DNA of 64,000 nucleotides from Allopusillimonas soli (GCF_004153445.1 NZ_SDQC01000002.1:62001-126000); one strand, 5' to 3'; numbered from the stretch's first letter, positions 9,616 through 19,427 are shown. Numbers and translations: made by a program. The notes: generated by a model not told the origin, from the letters alone.

Positions 9616-10764
9616 ATGCGGAAAGCAAAGAAACTCATTCTTCATGCAGGTCTTCCGAAGACCGCGACGACAACTATCCAAAACAGCTTATACGTGAAGC
9701 GTCACGAGCTTTTTGAAAAAACGGGAGTTTTATATTCCGGGATTGCTGCAAACCACACAAACGCATTGTGCACGGCTTTCTTGGAAGACCCTCGTACTCA
9801 TATTTCAAATAAGATTGCTGGCATAATAGATATTGAGGAGCTGAGAAAGGAAGGCACAAAAGCCCGAATAGTGATTGAAGAGGAAATTTCTAGCAAATTA
9901 CCAGAGGTAATTCTATTTTCCGCTGAAGGTATGGCGAACTTATCTGCGCCAGAATTAAAAAAATTTAATGACTGGGCTAAAACACTCGCGGATGAAATTT
10001 CTGTATGCTATGTAGTGAGGAATCCTGTCAATTATTGTGCGAGTGTCATGCAACAGCATTTAAAAGGGGGAGATATTTTAGAATCAATGTATGAAAATCC
10101 TCCTTTGCAAAATTGTAAAGGAAGGATTGGTAATGCAATCCAAGCATTTGGGCGAAAAAACACCCATGTTTATACTTTTGAAGAGATGACTAGCTATTCA
10201 CAAGGGATTGTAGAGTATTTTCTTAACAAAATTGCTGCTGTTAAAGGCAGCATGGCATCTACAATTCTATTGGAAGAGACGAAAGCGAATGAGTCGCTTT
10301 CACATGAGGCTGCTCTAATTCTGAGTAGCTTGAATAGACAACGCCCCATGTTTGTCGATGGAAAACATGGAACCCGCAGGACAATGCGTGAGCTTCAAGC
10401 TATAGAATTGATAAGAGGTGAAAAATTTCACTTACCTGCTGTTGTATCGGAAAAAATTGCGAGACTGTCTGAACCCGACAATATTTGGCTATCTGATGTA
10501 TTTGGAATCACGTCTTATATAAATATAACGAATAATACATCAGCACCGCTTCGAGGCCTATCCTCTGAGTCTATCGATAGCATAGCTATACTTCTCTCCA
10601 ATTTGATGAATGGGCGATATGTTATAGAACTTCTTAGACGCGCTGAGCACATGGATGCAAACAATGAAAAGGATGAGTTGTCGAGTATCGCAAGCGAATT
10701 ATTGCGAGTTGCACCGGAAATTAAGCTGCCTCCATTATTGAGCACTTTGAAAGAAATTAATTAA
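9616..10764 (+). CDS. Sulfotransferase-like protein
   Basis: The 382-residue protein has the hallmarks of PAPS-dependent sulfotransferases. A 5'-phosphosulfate-binding loop HAGLPKTATTT lies at residues 10-20 directly after the first strand, and a 3'-phosphate-binding segment YVVRNPVNYCASVMQ at about 132-146. It would transfer sulfate from PAPS to a sugar hydroxyl or amine, and its position between glycosyltransferases makes the capsule the natural acceptor. No signal peptide or membrane segment is seen, so it acts in the cytosol. The C-terminal 200 residues show no motif I recognise. Confidence 0.8.
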   Translation: MRKAKKLILHAGLPKTATTTIQNSLYVKRHELFEKTGVLYSGIAANHTNALCTAFLEDPRTHISNKIAGIIDIEELRKEGTKARIVIEEEISSKLPEVILFSAEGMANLSAPELKKFNDWAKTLADEISVCYVVRNPVNYCASVMQQHLKGGDILESMYENPPLQNCKGRIGNAIQAFGRKNTHVYTFEEMTSYSQGIVEYFLNKIAAVKGSMASTILLEETKANESLSHEAALILSSLNRQRPMFVDGKHGTRRTMRELQAIELIRGEKFHLPAVVSEKIARLSEPDNIWLSDVFGITSYINITNNTSAPLRGLSSESIDSIAILLSNLMNGRYVIELLRRAEHMDANNEKDELSSIASELLRVAPEIKLPPLLSTLKEIN

Positions 10765-10823
10765 TCTAGCGCCTCATAAGTGAAGGTAATTAATATTGGA
10801 TCGCTATATAGCGCGTATGGTAT

Positions 10824-13800
10824 ATGATGGCGAGTTACTTTAAAAAATGGTTTTGGAAAAAGAACAAAAATGATGAGAAATATTTTTCTCCACATATAAT
10901 AAACGCATTTGATGTCGATTTTTATCTTAAAAATAATCCTGATGTAGTAAATTCGGGTATTGATCCATTATTGCACTATATGAATTATGGCTGGCGTGAG
11001 GGAAGAGATCCGAGGCCAGATTTTTCAACAGAATTTTATATTAATGCTCATAATATTGGGCCCATAAACCCTCTCGTACATTGGGTGGAAATAGGGAAGA
11101 AGACTAAACTACCCACTCAACCACAAAGTGCCAAGGGAGAATTTACATGCAGCTCTGAAGAGCGAGAAGCTTATTTAAAATATTTTGACCCTGATTATTA
11201 TTTAAAGCAATACCCTGATGTTGCAAATGCGGGCATCGATCCACTTACGCACTATATGATCTGGGGATGGAAAGAACAAAGAAACCCGTCTAGAGATTTT
11301 TCAACTAAATATTACATCAGCTCAAATACAGACATAGCAAGGGCGGAAATTAATCCTTTTTGGCATTATGTATTTCATGGGAAAGCTGAGGGCAGGTATC
11401 CACTTGGATTAAAAGAATATCATAATGCAAGGCATTTCTCCACGCTCGTTTTGGGATTAACTGAGAATCAGTTTGAATTAATTAAATCTGAATTTGATAG
11501 TCAGTATTATTGTCAGCAATACAATGACGTGGAATTGGATCCATTATTACATTATTTGTTTATCGGCTGGAAACAACACAGAAAGCCGGCTAAATATTTT
11601 GACGGAGAATATTATTTAAATAAATATCCTGATATTTCGAGCCATAATTTAAATCCATTTGTTCATTGGGTTCTTCATGGGAGAGCTGAAGGACGCATAA
11701 CTGAAATTGAAAAGTCGAAGCATGTTGACCATGGCTCAAAGTTTAATTTAGCTAATGTGGACTGGACGGATTACAGTGTCGATGATGTAAATGAAATTTC
11801 TCAGCTCTTCGACGAGTCGTTTTATATAAATACTTATCCTGAGGTTCTGACATACTCAATTGACCCAAGGATCCACTATCTTTTGGCGGGATGGAAGCTT
11901 GGCTACGATCCATGCCCAAACTTCTCTACTACATATTATATAGATCGATATGTTGATATAAAAAATAGCGGCGTAAATCCTTTTTTACATTATTGTCAAT
12001 TTGGCCATAAAGAGCATCGTGAGACAAAGTCGTATATAGAAAGTCGAAAAGGAAAATTTAGGCCTCTAGTTTCAGTTATTATTCCTAATTTTAATCATGC
12101 TAAATATCTAAAGCAGCGTATTAATTCTATCGCAAATCAAACTTATGATAACTTAGAGATAATTATTCTGGATGATAAATCTACAGACGACAGCCAAGCA
12201 ATAATTCAAGAAACAATATCGGAGTTAAACATTGAGGCCTCATTGATTTTCAATGACTCCAATTCTGGAAATGTGTTTGCGCAATGGCAAAAAGGCCTGG
12301 CTAACGCGAAAGGCGAATTAGTATGGATCTGCGAAAGTGATGATTTTTGTGAGTTCAATTTCTTAGAGCATATCGTACCAACTTTTATCGATGAATCGAT
12401 AAATATTAGCTTTGGCCGAATCCAATTTTCGGATAATCGGGGTAACTTTCAAGAGGGGCTGGACGCTTATCGTGAGAATGCGGAACCTCGCATCTGGGAT
12501 AAACAGCTAATACGACCTGCTAAAGAATGGTTCGATGGAGCCTTTGGAGTAAATAATATTATCGCAAATGTAGGCGGCTGCGTATTTCGTAGAGTGTCTA
12601 TTTCAGATTGTGTCTGGAGAGAAGCGCGAAATTATAAAATTTGCGGAGACTGGTTTCTTTATATCCATATCGCGGGAGCGGGGCAAATTGCTTTTGTGCC
12701 TGATGCTATTGCTTATTTCCGACAGCATGGCGCTAATACCTCTGCTAGCAATTTCAATCATAAATACTATTATGATGAAAATATTAGAATACTTCAGCTT
12801 ATTATTCAATATTGGGGTATTCCAAAATCAACTCGTATAAGATTTTTACAACAAATAGAAAATCAATTTAATCATTTCGATTTAGCATCTAAGTTTGGCA
12901 GATTTAAAGATGTATATGATACTGAGTCACTATTGCGTGAAGCGAGAGCAAGGGAGCATATTCAAATATGCTTTTTGGGTTTTTATTCTGGCGGGGGTGA
13001 ACTTTTTCCAATAAACCTGGCGAATGCGCTTCATGATTTGGGCTATCTTGTCTCGATGTTGGCAGTAGATATGACAGAAATTAATAGCGATATGGCCAAC
13101 AGACTATATAAAGGAATTCCTGTTTATCACGCTTCGCAAATGGCAATGAAAGGAAGGGCGCAATTTTTTGAAGAGTGTGGTGTCACGCTGATTAATAGCC
13201 ACATTGCAGCAGCAGATGCATTTCTCTATACGATGGGGGCACACGCTATTGAAAGACCCTGGGTTGTTACGCTTCATGGCTCTTATGTGGGATTTGAATC
13301 CGCACCAACTGAGCTCGTGAACTGGATTACTGGCAACGTTACCAGTTGGATTTATACTGCTGATCGAAACTTGGATTTTTTTAACAATCGAAAGGTTGAT
13401 TGGGATAATTTTGTTAAGTTGCCCAATGCTATGCCACGTGATTGTAGAGACGCGGGCTTCAAGAGGAGCGATCTAGGTATATCAGAAAAAGAGACTGTAT
13501 TTGTACTAGTTGCTCGCGGCATCAAACGGAAGGGCTGGCGAGCTGCAATTGAGGGGTTCTCCATTTTACGAGAAAAGCTTGGAAAACATGATGTCCAGTT
13601 GATTTTAGTAGGTGACGGGGAAGCAACAGACAGTGCACGTGCTCTAGCCAAGGGTATGGATGGAGTGCATTTTCTAGGCTATCAATCAACAGTTAATGGT
13701 GTATTGCGCTTATCAGATTGTCTTATATTACCAACCCGTTTTGAAGGTGAATCTTACCCTCTGTGTTTAATTCAGGCGTTGCAAGAAGGATTACCTGTTA

Positions 13801-14078
13801 TTGCAACTGATATCGGGGAAATCCGGTCTATGATGACGGAGAGTACTACGTCTACTTTATGCGGAATTTTACTAAAAAACCAACGAGATAGTCGTGCTTT
13901 TTTCCTTGAACTTGCCATGGCGATGAAGGAGATGTGTGATCCAAATACTAGAAGTAAATACGCTCTATCATCCAATAGGAAGGCTACAGAGTTTGATTTA
14001 GACCGGTTAGCGCTAGCTTATAAAGATGTATATGACTCTACTATGGTTCGTTTTGCAAATGAAAGAAATTTAATCTAG
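10824..14078 (+). CDS. Giant glycosyltransferase: four repeats, GT2 and GT4 domains
   Basis: A 1084-residue polysaccharide assembly enzyme. The first 400 residues hold four units (about 29-90, 120-190, 223-290, 329-400). Each has a FD..YL...PDV..GIDPLLHY...GW.E.R.P consensus followed by a shorter F(S/D).(E/K)YY....DI...NPF.H(W/Y) half. A GT-A family 2 domain follows at about 414-640 (VSVIIPNFNHA, ILDDKSTDDS, ESDDF), then a GT-B domain at about 712-1075 with LVARGIKRKGW near 895 and the FEGESYPLCLIQALQEGLPV donor-site segment at 973-992. Similar repeats occur beside glycosyltransferases in other polysaccharide loci. ATG 10827 is an alternative start. Strongly AT-rich. Confidence 0.85.
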   Translation: MMASYFKKWFWKKNKNDEKYFSPHIINAFDVDFYLKNNPDVVNSGIDPLLHYMNYGWREGRDPRPDFSTEFYINAHNIGPINPLVHWVEIGKKTKLPTQPQSAKGEFTCSSEEREAYLKYFDPDYYLKQYPDVANAGIDPLTHYMIWGWKEQRNPSRDFSTKYYISSNTDIARAEINPFWHYVFHGKAEGRYPLGLKEYHNARHFSTLVLGLTENQFELIKSEFDSQYYCQQYNDVELDPLLHYLFIGWKQHRKPAKYFDGEYYLNKYPDISSHNLNPFVHWVLHGRAEGRITEIEKSKHVDHGSKFNLANVDWTDYSVDDVNEISQLFDESFYINTYPEVLTYSIDPRIHYLLAGWKLGYDPCPNFSTTYYIDRYVDIKNSGVNPFLHYCQFGHKEHRETKSYIESRKGKFRPLVSVIIPNFNHAKYLKQRINSIANQTYDNLEIIILDDKSTDDSQAIIQETISELNIEASLIFNDSNSGNVFAQWQKGLANAKGELVWICESDDFCEFNFLEHIVPTFIDESINISFGRIQFSDNRGNFQEGLDAYRENAEPRIWDKQLIRPAKEWFDGAFGVNNIIANVGGCVFRRVSISDCVWREARNYKICGDWFLYIHIAGAGQIAFVPDAIAYFRQHGANTSASNFNHKYYYDENIRILQLIIQYWGIPKSTRIRFLQQIENQFNHFDLASKFGRFKDVYDTESLLREARAREHIQICFLGFYSGGGELFPINLANALHDLGYLVSMLAVDMTEINSDMANRLYKGIPVYHASQMAMKGRAQFFEECGVTLINSHIAAADAFLYTMGAHAIERPWVVTLHGSYVGFESAPTELVNWITGNVTSWIYTADRNLDFFNNRKVDWDNFVKLPNAMPRDCRDAGFKRSDLGISEKETVFVLVARGIKRKGWRAAIEGFSILREKLGKHDVQLILVGDGEATDSARALAKGMDGVHFLGYQSTVNGVLRLSDCLILPTRFEGESYPLCLIQALQEGLPVIATDIGEIRSMMTESTTSTLCGILLKNQRDSRAFFLELAMAMKEMCDPNTRSKYALSSNRKATEFDLDRLALAYKDVYDSTMVRFANERNLI

Positions 14079-14169
14079 CGGCGTTAATGCCTATATTATA
14101 ATTTTTTGTATATTGAGTTTGTTTATATATTTTAAACAATTGTCATCTAAATGATTAAAAAATAATTAC

Positions 14170-16548
14170 ATGAAATTTCTAAAATCCATGGCAATTAGTT
14201 TTTGGAAGCTCGGTGCTGGCCTAGAGATATATTTTAGTCATATTTGCTTTTCTATTAATAAAAGACTACAGCTTTTAAAAGAGAATAATGAAAAGAAGCG
14301 ATCAAAGATTTTGTATTTGGTGCCAAATATTAATATTATTTCTAATGATGCTGAAACGTATAACTGGACGTCCATTAATAATGATCCAGGATTTAAAGTA
14401 CAGTCAATTCATGGATTTAAAAAAGGTTGGTATAAGCTATCCTTTGAAATATCGGCTGCTTGCTCGATGGGCTTAGCTAAGCTCTATATAGATTATGGTA
14501 AAGGGTATACTGAAAAAAATTCGATATCTATTGCATTTAGGAATGAGGATCCTATTGAGCTAGTTATTCGGCTTAAACATAATGCTAGAGCTTTGCGTTT
14601 TGATCCGTTTGATAAGGCTGTAAATTTTACTATTGACACCTTTGCAATTGAGTCACAATCTCCCTACTGCGTGAAAACTCTCATGCTAGAGTATTTGTGT
14701 ATTAAGGAAAATAGATTTTCACTGAGCGACCCTTGGGCTTTGTGGTCAAGAATTAGAAGCGAGGCTCTACCGGAATTCAAATCTCCACTATTTTATTTAT
14801 ATAGAGAATATAGGGCAGAAATAAAACGAAATCTAGCTGATTATAACTATGAATTATGGCTATCATTCAAATGTCCAGCCACCATAAAAACAATTGACGC
14901 GGCAGTATTCGAGCAAAAAAAATTTCTAAAGAGGCCTCGCTTTTCCATCATAATGCCGGTATATAACCCAGTTTTAAAGTACTTAGTCAAAGCTATTGAT
15001 TCAGTAGTTGGTCAAAGCTATGATAATTGGGAGCTTTGCATCGCGGATGATTGCTCTACAGATATTGATGTGCGAGCTATGCTAAGCCATTACGCATCTA
15101 AAGAGCCCAGAATTAAAGTCCTCTTTAGAGAATCTAATGGTCATATTTCTGAGGCCTCTAATAGTGCATTGTCCTTGGCAGCCGGAGATTATGTTGCATT
15201 TTTAGATCAAGATGACGAGCTGGCTGTGCATGCGCTGCATTTTATTGCGTCTTATATAAACAATCAGCCCAACTTAAAATTTATATACACTGATGAGGAT
15301 AAGATAGATAGCGCGGGAGCTAGAAGCTCTCCTCATTTTAAATCTGATTGGAATCCAGATTTATTTTTTTCCCAAAACTATATATCTCATTTATCTTGTT
15401 TTGATTATAATATTGTTGACCAAATTGGTGGCTTTAGGATTGGTTTAGAAGGCAGTCAAGATTATGATTTGATTTTGAGATGCTTACAACATATTGATCC
15501 TGAGCAAATCGCTCATATTCCTGTAGTCCTGTACCATTGGCGTATCCATGAAGGGTCTACCGCGCAGAGTGAAAAATGCAAACCTTATTCGAGCACTGCG
15601 GGCTTGCGTGCACTGCGAGATTACTTTCGCGCAATCGATCAATTTGATGTTGTGGTTAACTCGGGCATATCCAGTAATACTTATCGCGTCACATTCCCGC
15701 TTTCTCACCCCCGCCCTCTTGTCAGCATATTAATACCCACCCGAGATAAATTTCAGTTACTGAATAGATGCATTGAAAGCGTATTGAGTAAGACTGCATA
15801 TAAAAATTTTGAAATTATCATTATTGATAATGGTAGTCGAGAACCTGAAGTAAAAAATTACTTGCGTCAATTACAACAAATACACACTAATATTCATGTC
15901 TTGGATTACCCGTTTCATTTTAATTATTCAGCTATCAATAATTATGCAGCTAATGCATCACGAGGAGAGATTTTGGCGTTATTGAATAATGATGTTGAGG
16001 TTATTAACTCCAGCTGGCTTACGGAAATGGTGCGGCATGCTTCACGGGATGATATCGGTTGTGTTGGCGCTAAACTATATTATGAAGATAATACTATTCA
16101 ACATGCTGGAGTTATAGTTGGCTTGGGTGGCGTTGCAGGTCATTCTCATAAGCATTGCTGTGGAGATGCCCCAGGCTATTTTCGAAGGCTTCAACTTACA
16201 CAAAATTTATCAGCGGTTACTGGCGCTTGCATGCTGATTAAAAGGGAACTTTATTTTGAAGTTGGAGGAATGGAAGAAAATCTCGCTGTAGCGTTTAATG
16301 ATGTCGATTTTTGTCTGAAGGTGCGAGAAGCAGGATACAGAAATTTATGGACACCTTATGCAGAACTATATCATTTCGAATCTAAATCTAGAGGTGCAGA
16401 AGATGACCCTGTAAAATTAGCACGCTTTTCGGCGGAAGTTGAGTTTATGAAAAATAAATGGGGAAGAATTTTATCTGAAGACCCTTATTATAATGTTAAC
16501 TTAAGCCGAGCACGCGAAGATTTCTCGATTGCATCGCGAGACGAATAA
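14170..16548 (+). CDS. Tandem-domain GT2 glycosyltransferase
   Basis: A 792-residue protein with two complete family 2 GT-A domains. The first, about 257-480, has FSIIMPVYNP, IADDCSTD and the DXD-type LDQDDE at 345-350. The second, about 515-770, has VSILIPTRDKF, IIDNGS and LLNNDVEV. The first 200 residues are an unassigned beta-rich region. It is a paralogue of the protein at 3533-5704, but here both catalytic domains look intact, so it may add two sugars in turn as bifunctional polymerising enzymes do. It follows the giant transferase after a 91-base AT-rich gap. Confidence 0.87.
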   Translation: MKFLKSMAISFWKLGAGLEIYFSHICFSINKRLQLLKENNEKKRSKILYLVPNINIISNDAETYNWTSINNDPGFKVQSIHGFKKGWYKLSFEISAACSMGLAKLYIDYGKGYTEKNSISIAFRNEDPIELVIRLKHNARALRFDPFDKAVNFTIDTFAIESQSPYCVKTLMLEYLCIKENRFSLSDPWALWSRIRSEALPEFKSPLFYLYREYRAEIKRNLADYNYELWLSFKCPATIKTIDAAVFEQKKFLKRPRFSIIMPVYNPVLKYLVKAIDSVVGQSYDNWELCIADDCSTDIDVRAMLSHYASKEPRIKVLFRESNGHISEASNSALSLAAGDYVAFLDQDDELAVHALHFIASYINNQPNLKFIYTDEDKIDSAGARSSPHFKSDWNPDLFFSQNYISHLSCFDYNIVDQIGGFRIGLEGSQDYDLILRCLQHIDPEQIAHIPVVLYHWRIHEGSTAQSEKCKPYSSTAGLRALRDYFRAIDQFDVVVNSGISSNTYRVTFPLSHPRPLVSILIPTRDKFQLLNRCIESVLSKTAYKNFEIIIIDNGSREPEVKNYLRQLQQIHTNIHVLDYPFHFNYSAINNYAANASRGEILALLNNDVEVINSSWLTEMVRHASRDDIGCVGAKLYYEDNTIQHAGVIVGLGGVAGHSHKHCCGDAPGYFRRLQLTQNLSAVTGACMLIKRELYFEVGGMEENLAVAFNDVDFCLKVREAGYRNLWTPYAELYHFESKSRGAEDDPVKLARFSAEVEFMKNKWGRILSEDPYYNVNLSRAREDFSIASRDE

Positions 16549-16571
16549 TTTGTGTATTATTAGCAAACTCC

Positions 16572-17540
16572 ATGATAGAACCCCGTATTCTATATTTTGT
16601 ACATGTACCTAAAACCGCAGGCACTAGTTTTAGAGTTGCTGCTGAAAAAGCATATGGCAGTGAAAGCATTGCGTGTGACTATGGCTTACAGTCTGGGAAA
16701 ACACATGTTGATATTAAAGGATTAGCCTGCAATAATGATCTGTTTGCTCTCCTTTCTAAATTTCAAAATTCAAAAATAAGAATGATTGCTGGCCATGTTC
16801 CTGTTAGCAAATATTTACCTATCATACCTGCAGAGAATATTATTACTTTTGTACGCCATCCATTATCTCAAATAATCTCTCATTTTGAGCATCACAGACG
16901 TCATAATAAGAAATTTAATAAGAATTTTTTTGATTATATCAAGAGCCCTGAGGCTAATAATTTTCAAAGCAGATTATTGGCGGGAATTCCTTTGGAAACA
17001 ATTGGATTGTTGGGCGTCACTGAGCGTTATAGTGAAAGCTTGGCCGTATTGAATCGAAAATTTGGAACTGATTTTCTAGAGTATTATGAGAATAAAAAGC
17101 CTCTTGAGAAAAATTTAAATTTATGTCTAGATAATGATATTATTCAAGCTATCCTCGATGCGAATAAAGAAGATATTCGACTATTGAAACGTGCTAATGA
17201 ACTACTGGATATAAGGCTCGAAATGGAGCGAAATGGGAGCCCTTTTGTCCATGGAAAGCTGTTGAACATTACTACACGGAGCTTGCGAGGATTCGCATAC
17301 TATGGCTGCAATTCCGAGCCAGTTGAGGTTCAGTGCCTTGTTAACGGAACCTTGTATGGAAAGCCTGTGCGAGCAACTCAGTTCCGCCCTTTACTATTGT
17401 CAGCTAGGCCCCCACGTCGCGGATGTGTGGGCTTTGATATAGAATTTAAACCATTATTGAAACCTGGGGATACCGTTGTATGTAAGGTTGTTGGTAGCAA
17501 TCAAACTATTTTTTCGCACAATATTGAAGGGGAAGCGTAA
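16572..17540 (+). CDS. Sulfotransferase family protein (Sulfotransfer_2 type)
   Basis: A 322-residue PAPS-dependent sulfotransferase candidate. The PAPS 5' loop HVPKTAGTSF is at residues 11-20 and the 3'-phosphate segment ITFVRHPLSQIISHF at 91-105; both are closest in pattern to the carbohydrate (heparan/uronyl-type) sulfotransferases. The last 80 residues form a separate beta-rich tail without recognisable motif. It starts 23 bases after the preceding glycosyltransferase and ends the long plus-strand run. No export signal is present. The probable acceptor is the polymer built by the neighbouring enzymes. Confidence 0.85.
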   Translation: MIEPRILYFVHVPKTAGTSFRVAAEKAYGSESIACDYGLQSGKTHVDIKGLACNNDLFALLSKFQNSKIRMIAGHVPVSKYLPIIPAENIITFVRHPLSQIISHFEHHRRHNKKFNKNFFDYIKSPEANNFQSRLLAGIPLETIGLLGVTERYSESLAVLNRKFGTDFLEYYENKKPLEKNLNLCLDNDIIQAILDANKEDIRLLKRANELLDIRLEMERNGSPFVHGKLLNITTRSLRGFAYYGCNSEPVEVQCLVNGTLYGKPVRATQFRPLLLSARPPRRGCVGFDIEFKPLLKPGDTVVCKVVGSNQTIFSHNIEGEA

Positions 17541-17773
17541 TCGTAACCCTGCCAGAGAAGAAACGTAACTCTTCTGAATGCTGCCTTGTAAGCCTCGTTG
17601 GAGAGTGATTTGACTACCCGTTCTTGCGTAAGAATCTCGGTTGAGACACTTTCAGAGATGGCCCTCCTCGGTACACTAGGTCGGGTCTTTTTATTGAGCC
17701 ACATGATCATACCGTTTTTGACGAGTAGATCATTACAGACACTTACACAACGGCAAGGGAAACCCAACGATGG

Positions 17774-19399
17774 TCAAGGTTGTGGAGTAAGATGCGTAGC
17801 TATTCTGTTAGCGAGATCCAAACGACTGCTGTAACTTTTTACTGATGCAATGAGAGCATAGCTCGCTTTTCGAAATTTAGGATTTTGACAACGTTTCTTG
17901 ACCCAGTCTTTATATTGACTTTTGTTCAAGGAATAATCCTGCTTTAAAAGCAATGTCAGGAGTGTCTTTTGTATTTCAAGATCAGCATTTGTTTGAGACT
18001 TGAGTAAGGAAATTGCTTCTTGAGTCTTTCCCATATGATCGAGGGCTATCGCTCGAAGAATAAGGAGGGGAGAGGTTACGATACCTTTTTGTGAAGCAGT
18101 GTGTAGTAATTCATCCGCCTCTGCGTAGCGGCCAATAGTGAGCCACAGGCTGGCCATATGCGTATAGAACCTGGCGTTGTTTGGATTCTTTAATAAGGCT
18201 AACTTATAAAAATGTTCAGCACTTTCTTCATCTAACATTGCCTCATAGCAAGTACCAAGATACATAAAAATATAAGGAGGAGTATGGCCGCTAAGTATGA
18301 CGTTGAGAAATGCCGATTTCGCCTGCTCTAATTGCCCTTTAAATTTACATACTAGCGCGAACTGTTCCCAAATATGTGAGTCAAACTTAGCTCGACTTTC
18401 TATCGCTTCTAATATGCTGCCTAATGATGCTGGCGTACGAGGATATGTATGTAGAAAAGATAATTGCTCGCGCCACTTTAAAGGGAGGGTTTGGGTACAC
18501 GTATTATTCTCTTTGTTTTGTTCAGCCGAGTTTAATAGATCGTTGGCGAAATCTTGCCGTTTTGATTGTTCATCTTGTATATTTGGCCCCCACTTGGGCT
18601 GCTCGTATTCGCTGCGTATATCTGCATGCCTTAATAAGTTGGCCCATAAACTATTTAAAGCTGCAATTTTTTCATCGCTTATCATACGGCATATGCTGCA
18701 ATCAACTTGGTTGTGAGCCAACGATGGTTTCAGCGAACTGTGCGTTTTTGGATTCAGATGTATGTCAAATTGTTTATTTACAAGCTCAATCAGCGAAATT
18801 CCGCTTAATATTGATTGTTGAGTTAAAACTAAGCGCTGAACTTTCGGACATTTTTCGATAAAAGCTAAGATTCGACGGCAATAGGCTATCCACATATCAG
18901 CTGCTAGCTCTGGTTGGTACCAGAATGCGCCATTTTCAGATGCTGAGCCTTCTTGAAATGCCAGAAGCTCGGAATGACGACGATAAAGAGATTGAATGCT
19001 AGCGCTCCAATGCCTAAGCAGGATGACATAGTGGCCGGCGTCGCCTAGCGCCTCACTCCATCTTGGTAAGAATAGGCATTGGCGCGGATCCTTCATTCCC
19101 CAAACTGGTCCATCGATTCGATTTCGTCTTTCGATGTATCGTTCAACATATGGCAGGTTTCGCTCCATTCCAAGCGACACTTCATCGTGAAATTGCCAAA
19201 ATGTATTGTGGCGAGCCAGCCACTGATCATGTAGTGCAACTAGTGGCATGTCTTCGAAATGCCCATCTGGGTTGGATGGATTGGGAGGCATTAGATAGCT
19301 ACCCATGGGTAAGCCCGCGTTATGCAACCACTGAGCCACTGCCGATGTCAGACTGCGGTGAAAACCAGCCACAACTACAATGCGCGATTTCGATGCCAT
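17774..19399 (-). CDS. Sulfotransferase with C-terminal TPR repeats
   Basis: A 541-residue fusion. The N-terminal 300 residues match the sulfotransferase fold: a 5' PAPS loop AGFHRSLTSAV at 11-21, KDPRQCLFLPRW at 103-114 and a 3'-phosphate segment VILLRHWSASIQSLY at 125-139. Residues about 350-500 are tetratricopeptide-like helical repeats (for example FMYLGTCYEAMLDEESAEHF and YTHMASLWLTIGRYAEADEL). The repeats may dock the enzyme to a partner or to the polymer. It is the third sulfotransferase of the locus, on the opposite strand, and is separated from cysNC by a strong terminator, so it probably has its own promoter. Confidence 0.85.
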   Translation of the reverse strand: MASKSRIVVVAGFHRSLTSAVAQWLHNAGLPMGSYLMPPNPSNPDGHFEDMPLVALHDQWLARHNTFWQFHDEVSLGMERNLPYVERYIERRNRIDGPVWGMKDPRQCLFLPRWSEALGDAGHYVILLRHWSASIQSLYRRHSELLAFQEGSASENGAFWYQPELAADMWIAYCRRILAFIEKCPKVQRLVLTQQSILSGISLIELVNKQFDIHLNPKTHSSLKPSLAHNQVDCSICRMISDEKIAALNSLWANLLRHADIRSEYEQPKWGPNIQDEQSKRQDFANDLLNSAEQNKENNTCTQTLPLKWREQLSFLHTYPRTPASLGSILEAIESRAKFDSHIWEQFALVCKFKGQLEQAKSAFLNVILSGHTPPYIFMYLGTCYEAMLDEESAEHFYKLALLKNPNNARFYTHMASLWLTIGRYAEADELLHTASQKGIVTSPLLILRAIALDHMGKTQEAISLLKSQTNADLEIQKTLLTLLLKQDYSLNKSQYKDWVKKRCQNPKFRKASYALIASVKSYSSRLDLANRIATHLTPQP

Positions 19400-19427
19400 C
19401 CGTGCTCCAATGTCCTGTATTCAAAAA

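Noticed and set aside
10900-12030. Tandem repeats as a possible DNA satellite or CRISPR-like array
   Set aside because: The repetition is at protein level within one open frame; the DNA copies are divergent and not evenly spaced, so these are domain repeats of the giant glycosyltransferase.
17501-17767. Minus-strand frame of 88 codons directly after the TPR sulfotransferase stop
   Set aside because: It starts with TTG without a convincing ribosome binding site, runs antisense into the end of the sulfotransferase gene at 16572-17540, has no recognisable motif, and an equally long plus-strand frame exists in the same gap.
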